Source: Rhodocollybia butyracea (lineage: Eukaryota > Basidiomycota > Agaricomycetes > Agaricales > Omphalotaceae). Taken from it: 64,000 bases of DNA. Position numbers and translations under genes: made by a program. How positions within the stretch are numbered: position 1 is the stretch's first letter; every line of letters starts with the position of its first letter. The notes under the pieces are model-generated. The model made no database searches, was not told where the DNA came from, and saw nothing but the letters and a program-made list of their open reading frames with translations. Shown in pieces: positions 58,673-64,000 of this stretch. The stretch is from NCBI GenBank assembly GCA_015501585.1, contig JADNRY010000004.1, positions 620,001-684,000 of the forward strand. Direction: 5' to 3'.

Positions 58673-59514
58673 ACTCCTGGCTCAGACGATGTATGGTCAA
58701 CGAGTTGAGGTTCGTTCCGGTGGCTTCTACTGACTTTTGAGACTGTTTTCTAATCCACTGAAATGTCGTGTCAAGGGATGAGCCGCAATTTCTGTTTGTC
58801 GTATGTGTGAACCAGTGGTGTTTTATCCACGCGATCGCTTAAGCGTTTAGGCTAGCAGAACACTCTCCGACATGAGTCGATATGTATCATTGTCCAAGCT
58901 TTCAATACCGGGAATTGCGAGCACTGAGGAGGAGGAGAAGAGAATTCAGAACAGTCATTGTTATTGCACTCAGGCTTTTCGTTGAGCATTCTGCGTTTTC
59001 TGAAAACTAGGTGAGAAATAGATGGCCGAGACGCAGTAAGAAGTGACATTGACACAAGCTGTCTGCTGCAGCTGGCTCTAGGTAGTTTGTTTTCGTCGTG
59101 AGCTCCAAGTTCTCCAAATAATAAGACTCCAAGTACCGGTAACCGCCCATTGATAAGCGCTCAGTAAGATCACACCTTGGTCTCGTACCGAGCGAAGAAA
59201 ATCGTTCTCCGTAAAGATTTCAGGTGGCTGTTCAAACGTTCAAACATTAAACGTTCAGTGTTAGGTGAACATACAAGCTCGGACGTTGATTTGGAATCAA
59301 GCACATCGAGAAGTGACGCAAGCAATATACGTGACTCAAACCGATTCAGAATACTCGTTCGGCGACGTTCGCATATAATAGGTTTTGCTGCTTGCAGGTA
59401 AAGCTTGGTTCACTCTCTATATTTCGTGTCAACTCTGGCCTCATCGCAATTTATTTATCTCTCAACTGAAAACAACACATTGACAGGACACTATCTTGAC
59501 GCGCAAAACGCGAA
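58673..59514. other. Intergenic, no gene seen
   Basis: A 74-codon plus frame at 59177-59401 and a minus frame at 58852-59055 have no family support. This is the upstream region of the F-box-like gene. Confidence 0.35.
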
Positions 59515-61239
59515 ATGCTCTGCGAAAAGTGCAATACCAGTGTCCCGGATGCCCCCCCAAACACATCCCCTGATTTCACATTCTCCTCCCTCCAGAACTT
59601 GCTACGGGATCAGAATTCTCTAACTCCTTCCCGCACCTCCGAAATTCGAGATATCATCGCTGGCTTGGACGTTGATACAGATCGAATTAGATGGGAGCTC
59701 ATATCGCTGACCAACAAGCTCAAGCGACTGGAGATTCAGCGAGCAAAGTACAAGTCTTTACTTGCTCCAGTCAGGCGCATGCCTTCTGAGATTCTCAATC
59801 TCATCTTCACTCTTTTTGCATGTGACCCAGACACGCGAAACAACTTCAGGGATAACGACGGCATCACTCTTCCCGGCTATACTCTCATGGCTGTGTGTAG
59901 TCGCTGGCGTAATATATCGCTGTCCTGTACGGCTCTTTGGCGAAAACTCTGGCTTAATGCCTTTCTAATGTCTAATAACAATGAACAAGGCCTGAACGAT
60001 CTCGCGAGACTTGCAGCGCCGTTGAAATGGTGCCTTGACCATGCGGGAGAAACTGAACCTTTGGAGATCTGTTTTGTGGCGAACATGGATGTGCAGAATA
60101 CTCCAATCCCCGACCCTGAGTTCATGCGTATCTTACTCGCGCAGTCTGCGAGATGGGGACGTCTTGATCTAGGCCTTATTAACCTCACCAACCTGGAAAG
60201 TTTTCCGAGCTTGGCCGCTTTGAAAAATTGTGCTTTGACGTCACTGAAATCATTGAACCTTTGCATTCCCAATGAAGGCTCAGAAGGGCTTACCCGATTT
60301 GATATATTTCGCAATGCACCACAGCTCACTCAGCTTACACTCTCCATCTTGCCGACTGTGGAAAGGAAAGAGATGTTCCCGTGGGGCCAGATCAAAACTC
60401 TGGAACTAGCATTCATTGACCCTAACTATGAGCTTTTCAGCGCTTTAGCCTTTTGCACTCATCTGGAATCCCTTTCTTACGTGTTTTCAGATGATTACAA
60501 CGAGTCATACTCTTTCGAAATACCGCCACAGACCTCAGAAACAGTCCGTTCACTCTCACTCTCGTTTGGTCGTGGCCATTGTGTCCCTGAAACATTTACC
60601 CTGCTCATGAACGCTGCATGTTTTCCGGCTCTGCAGGAAATGTCAATCAGCTACGAAGAGCTTCTTGACAGAGATATTCTTTGGCCGCAGGACAAGTTTA
60701 TTTCCTTCCTGGTGCGATCCGGCTGTTCTTTGACGACCCTGGAAATCGAGAACATAGCTATCAGTAATGACAGCCTGGTCTCATTACTTGTGAACACACC
60801 AGAACTACGTCGTTTCAATTTTTATGAAAAACCTGTGGCGGAAATGGCGGAAATGAAAAAGAAATCCAAGGCACCCACGTCTAAACACCAACACATTACC
60901 ATGTCGTTTATTGCTCGTTTGCATGCCTACTACGGAGACATTGAAGATGGCAACTCTCATGGTCTCGCAAGCCCAATTGTTCCTAAACTGGAGCACCTTT
61001 CTCTCCGTGTGCTTGCTGACTGGTTCGACATCGACCATCTGTTCATTGATGTCGTTTGCTCGCGTTGGTCCCCAGAGCCGAGTGTAGTGGCAATGACCGG
61101 TGTACAGTGCTTGAAGTCAGTCAAGTTGAAGGTCCTGGGTCGAAATCTCAACGAAGAGGTTTACAGACCGCTGATACAACTGCGTAAAGCTGGGTTGCAG
61201 GTAGACATCGTATGCGGCACAGACTCGGAGGATGGATAA
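59515..61239 (+). CDS. F-box-like protein with LRR-type C-terminal region
   Basis: Intronless frame of 574 codons. Opens MLCEKCNTSVPDAPPNTSPD with a CxxC. A coiled-coil stretch (about residues 50-83, RIRWELISLTNKLKRLEIQR) leads straight into the F-box-like motif LLAPVRRMPSEILNLIFTLF (84-103) and VCSRWRNISLSCTALWRKLW (about 127-146). The remainder has irregular leucine-rich segments (LTSLKSLNLCI, APQLTQLTLSI) expected of RNI/LRR-like substrate-binding regions. This is the standard architecture of the large agaric F-box-like family, whose members act in SCF-type ubiquitin ligases; targets unknown. Start is the first ATG of the frame; no lesion. Confidence 0.85.
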   Translation: MLCEKCNTSVPDAPPNTSPDFTFSSLQNLLRDQNSLTPSRTSEIRDIIAGLDVDTDRIRWELISLTNKLKRLEIQRAKYKSLLAPVRRMPSEILNLIFTLFACDPDTRNNFRDNDGITLPGYTLMAVCSRWRNISLSCTALWRKLWLNAFLMSNNNEQGLNDLARLAAPLKWCLDHAGETEPLEICFVANMDVQNTPIPDPEFMRILLAQSARWGRLDLGLINLTNLESFPSLAALKNCALTSLKSLNLCIPNEGSEGLTRFDIFRNAPQLTQLTLSILPTVERKEMFPWGQIKTLELAFIDPNYELFSALAFCTHLESLSYVFSDDYNESYSFEIPPQTSETVRSLSLSFGRGHCVPETFTLLMNAACFPALQEMSISYEELLDRDILWPQDKFISFLVRSGCSLTTLEIENIAISNDSLVSLLVNTPELRRFNFYEKPVAEMAEMKKKSKAPTSKHQHITMSFIARLHAYYGDIEDGNSHGLASPIVPKLEHLSLRVLADWFDIDHLFIDVVCSRWSPEPSVVAMTGVQCLKSVKLKVLGRNLNEEVYRPLIQLRKAGLQVDIVCGTDSEDG

Positions 61240-62333
61240 GGATATTCATACCTTGTTGTTCTCTCTCACGTATACATTTACCTTTCTGTATATCTCAAAC
61301 TTTGTCCCTCTCGCTCTCTCTTCGGCTTGATACTTTTCAAGTTTTCAGTATGATGTAATAATAAGCTGGCTATTTGCTGGGGAGGACTGGCCATTCAACT
61401 GCCAACATCTCCCACACGGCACCATCATCGCCCGTACAAACAGCCTCCCGAGTCTCAACCTACCCTAAAGGAAACCGAACGCGTCGATCTAGTCGTAGCT
61501 GTCGCCCACATGCGGCTTGAAGAAGATTTACTCGTGTCCGAGCAACGACCTTATCCTTGGATCGTCAAATCCGGGACGGATTTTCGGTCGTATGGTGTTC
61601 TACGGCCGATAGATGGGAATGGGAATCAGATTTAGGCAGCATTCACGCACACCACGAACGAGACCTCTCGTTTCACTCACAACATCCTAAAGACCCCGAA
61701 ATTCCCCGGGGAGAGGGAGAGGGAGAAGGATTCGGGTTTAGACCGAGGTTTGAAGGAAGGATTGTAAGCGGTTCGTTTTTTTTTTCGATCTACATATTCT
61801 GAATTGTGTTTTTGCAGGTTGTAGGTTGATTTTAGGAACGTATCGAATTGAGGAAACAGAACCAGGTGAGCTCTTCGACCACCTCATTCGAACACCGCTT
61901 CGTCTCAGTTGACCGGTATAACGATCATCGGACTCGGGTAGAAAGTAGGGAAATTCCATATGCAAACTCTCTTGGTTTTGAACCTCTGCGAAACAAATAT
62001 TGAATGCTGGCCATTCGAATGAGATAAGGACACGCACACGTGCTAATCACCTGAACACAGCCCAAAATGGACAAAAAAAAGCAAACAAAGACCATTATCA
62101 ACGTGGCGCATGACTATAAAATCGATCACACGCCTCGCTGGTCTTTCATAAACTCTATCCACGACTTCAACTACCCCCACTGCGCGCCTCAGTCGATCCG
62201 CAGACATCGACACATTACCCGCGACAAAACCTACTATTATCCACGTTTTGGCAATCGAGTTGCTCTTGCCCTTTATCAATCAGTTATCTCACTCTCAATC
62301 TTCATCTGAAAATATATCGCAAACACCAGTTCC
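61240..62333. other. Intergenic, possible unassigned exon
   Basis: About 61420-61640 stays open and protein-like (LKETERVDLVVAVAHMRLEE, then YPWIVKSGTDFRSYG), but no start, flanking exons or family could be assigned. Overlapping frames up to 62309 on both strands look like chance. The 5' flank of the next gene starts near 62250. Confidence 0.35.
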
Positions 62334-63465
62334 ATGGCTGTCATGTCTTCTCTTTCTTCTTCCTTGTACAACACACACACTACTACTTCTGCTTCTATCG
62401 AGGCCGATACCCAATACCCAACCGTCGCAATTGATATGAGAATTGACGGAACCAAAGCTTGTTTTGGCGAAGAATTGTGGAGGCGCGAGCTTCGAGGCAT
62501 CTTTAACAGGCGATTCGAATCTTGTGCCGAGCGTCTTTGTTCTACAGCCGTGGTGAGTGTCCTAAATTCCTGTATAGATAGACATAAATGATTGACGGTT
62601 CTGTTCGTTACAGACATTCAGTGGCATCAACAAGCACGACAATGAGAACGCTGGACTAGTGCAAGACATAGTCCTAGACTGTCACGCGTCGGAATCTCCA
62701 GAATGTGGCACCTCGGTTGCTCTCTCTGAGCATACAATTGTCCCGGAGCAGCCTACGAGATATTCATCTGCGAGTTCATTCACCTCAACAGCGTCCGGAT
62801 CTTCGACCGGGACTGACCGCAGCCATGCCACAGCACCATCCACCTGGTCCAGATCAATCGGCTACAGCTACGATAACGCTCACAGTCTCGCCATGGCGGC
62901 GAGAGAGAAACACTGCAAGCGTCTCGCCACTGTCCCTGTCTCTAACCAAGAGCATTCCATCCCTACTGCCGCACATGTTCTTGCTACGCCAACCCACGAT
63001 CATCTCCACACTGCGGCTCCATCCGAGCCTAAAATCACAGAATATTACATTCGGCGCGCACAGGAGAGAATCAAAAGGCAGCAGCCAGTTCGTCGACCCC
63101 GCTTTCAGGACCTTGTGGACAAGGAAGCGGAGGAACTGGCTGCAGCGATAGCCGCCTCATACGAACTCGAAATACTCCGTTTGCCGGATCAGGATGAGCT
63201 GGAGTGTACGGAAGCCGACGTCGAACTTCAGGACTTGTCGTCGAGTGCAGGCTCAGCTTTTCCTTACCTCCCTGCCTTTCGTGGACTTGAAAGTCCCCGA
63301 CCAAAGTGGTCTAGCGGGTGGGACAGCGTGCTTGATGAAGAACCAGCGGATGCAGAATTCATCGTTCATGCTCCTCGTGCAATCAGGCCGATTAAAACGG
63401 TGGAAATGCTTGAAGAGGCGTCGCAGAGACTTGAACGACTTGCAGTTGCGGACGAGCCGTTTTGA
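62334..63465 (+). CDS. Hypothetical protein, Ser/Thr-rich
   Basis: Two exons, 62334-62552 and 62614-63465 (intron 61 bp, donor GTGAGT, acceptor TACAG), joined in phase 0; about 356 residues. The N-terminal part contains TVAIDMRIDGTKACFGEELW and RRELRGIFNRRF. The centre is Ser/Thr-rich and probably disordered. The C-terminal half has a charged helical region (YYIRRAQERIKRQQ, DKEAEELAAAIAASYELEIL) and ends with EMLEEASQRLERLAVADEPF. No signal peptide or membrane segment; no family recognised. The clean splice and long open exon 2 support a real gene. Confidence 0.65.
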
Positions 63466-63656
63466 AAGCTTTGCTCTTATGTTTCAGATTGAACGTGTAT
63501 TATATAGATCTCTGTATTTCTGGATAATGTATTTTATAAGCATTGGATGCCATACAGACCAGGAATTTCGGCATACCTTATGCGCACTGCGAGTTCTGGT
63601 GCGAGAGTAACCGTCAGCGCTTATTTAGGCGCCTCCAACTTTTTCCTCGTTCAAAC

Positions 63657-64000
63657 ATGAGCGTTGTCCGGAGACATGCTGCTCGCTCCGTAGTCTTCAA
63701 ACAGTTACCGCCGTCTCTCGAGGTCAAAAATCTTCTGTCCTTGGTTCCTTCTGGCCGCATCCACCAGGTCAAATCACAATCTAACAACTCGCTGGTCATA
63801 AATTTTTTGGACTCGCGTTCAGCGACCCACTTTACCCGGAAGTTCCTTGCCTCATCCCGAGATGGCCCATTAAATGACGACATCTCACTGGACTACGGAG
63901 AATCTCAACCGATACCCGTCGAAATTCTTGCTGCAATTGGCCTAAAGAACGCGAGCCGTGTCATTCGCGTTACCTCAAACAACGAGAAGGATATCCCTAG
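63657..64000 (+). CDS. RRM-type RNA-binding protein (5' part, cut by window end)
   Basis: From the ATG at 63657: MSVVRRHAARSVVFKQLPPS, then EVKNLLSLVPSGRIHQVKSQ, VINFLDSRSATHFTRKF, then VEILAAIGLKNASRVIRVT. The order of a strand (SVVFKQLP), a helix (LEVKNLLSLV), and a further strand (SLVINFLDSRSATHF) fits an RNA-recognition motif, although the RNP-1 aromatic pattern is weak. A second RRM seems to begin at SRVIRV near the end. The type suggests an mRNA-binding protein; the rest lies outside the window. Confidence 0.6.
   Translation, partial: MSVVRRHAARSVVFKQLPPSLEVKNLLSLVPSGRIHQVKSQSNNSLVINFLDSRSATHFTRKFLASSRDGPLNDDISLDYGESQPIPVEILAAIGLKNASRVIRVTSNNEKDIP

Overview
This window is eukaryotic and almost certainly from a mushroom-forming basidiomycete (Agaricomycetes). 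The genes are split by many short GT-AG introns of about 45-60 bp. Recognisable products include a DUF6593 protein, an F-box-like protein, a Zn2Cys6 factor with its zinc cluster near the C-terminus, a cytochrome P450 of fungal type and relics of Ty3/gypsy and non-LTR retroelements. All gene models were spliced by eye from frame continuity and splice sites, so exon borders are inferences.

Region 1 (0.6-12 kb) is ordinary gene space. It holds a SNG1-family membrane protein, a DUF6593 protein, a haloacid-dehalogenase-like hydrolase with a frameshift in a C run, the RNase H2 subunit C gene on the minus strand, an MFS monocarboxylate-type transporter and a leucine-rich-repeat protein. Region 2 (12-22 kb) is a segmental duplication. 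The LRR tail plus a P450 and its downstream DNA appear twice (about 10.6-17.0 kb and 17.0-21.8 kb). The second LRR and P450 copies are decayed, and copy one carries a 0.55 kb inverted-repeat element that is absent from copy two. A zinc-cluster gene follows at 22.0-23.3 kb.

Region 3 (24-44 kb) is accessory DNA: a Ty3/gypsy fragment with its domains out of order, a 2.7 kb PIF/Harbinger-like element, a 1.1 kb foldback element, two non-LTR fragments, and interleaved copies of two unnamed gene families. I call them family A (three exons, start MSNYAHSE, two apparently intact copies) and family B (zinc-metallopeptidase-like).

Region 4 (44-59 kb) holds an amino-acid permease, an intact M17 leucyl aminopeptidase, and tandem units of aminopeptidase plus family B. 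One family B gene (52286-53165) keeps an HETGH zinc motif. The siblings in which that position survives have lost it. Two aminopeptidase relics mark the repeat units. Region 5 (59-64 kb) returns to ordinary genes: an intronless F-box-like gene, a hypothetical gene, and the start of an RRM-type RNA-binding gene cut by the window end.

The least explained material is the A/B family cluster: a multicopy HExxH-derived family with a C-terminal membrane segment in some copies, physically mixed with a second multicopy family and mobile elements.
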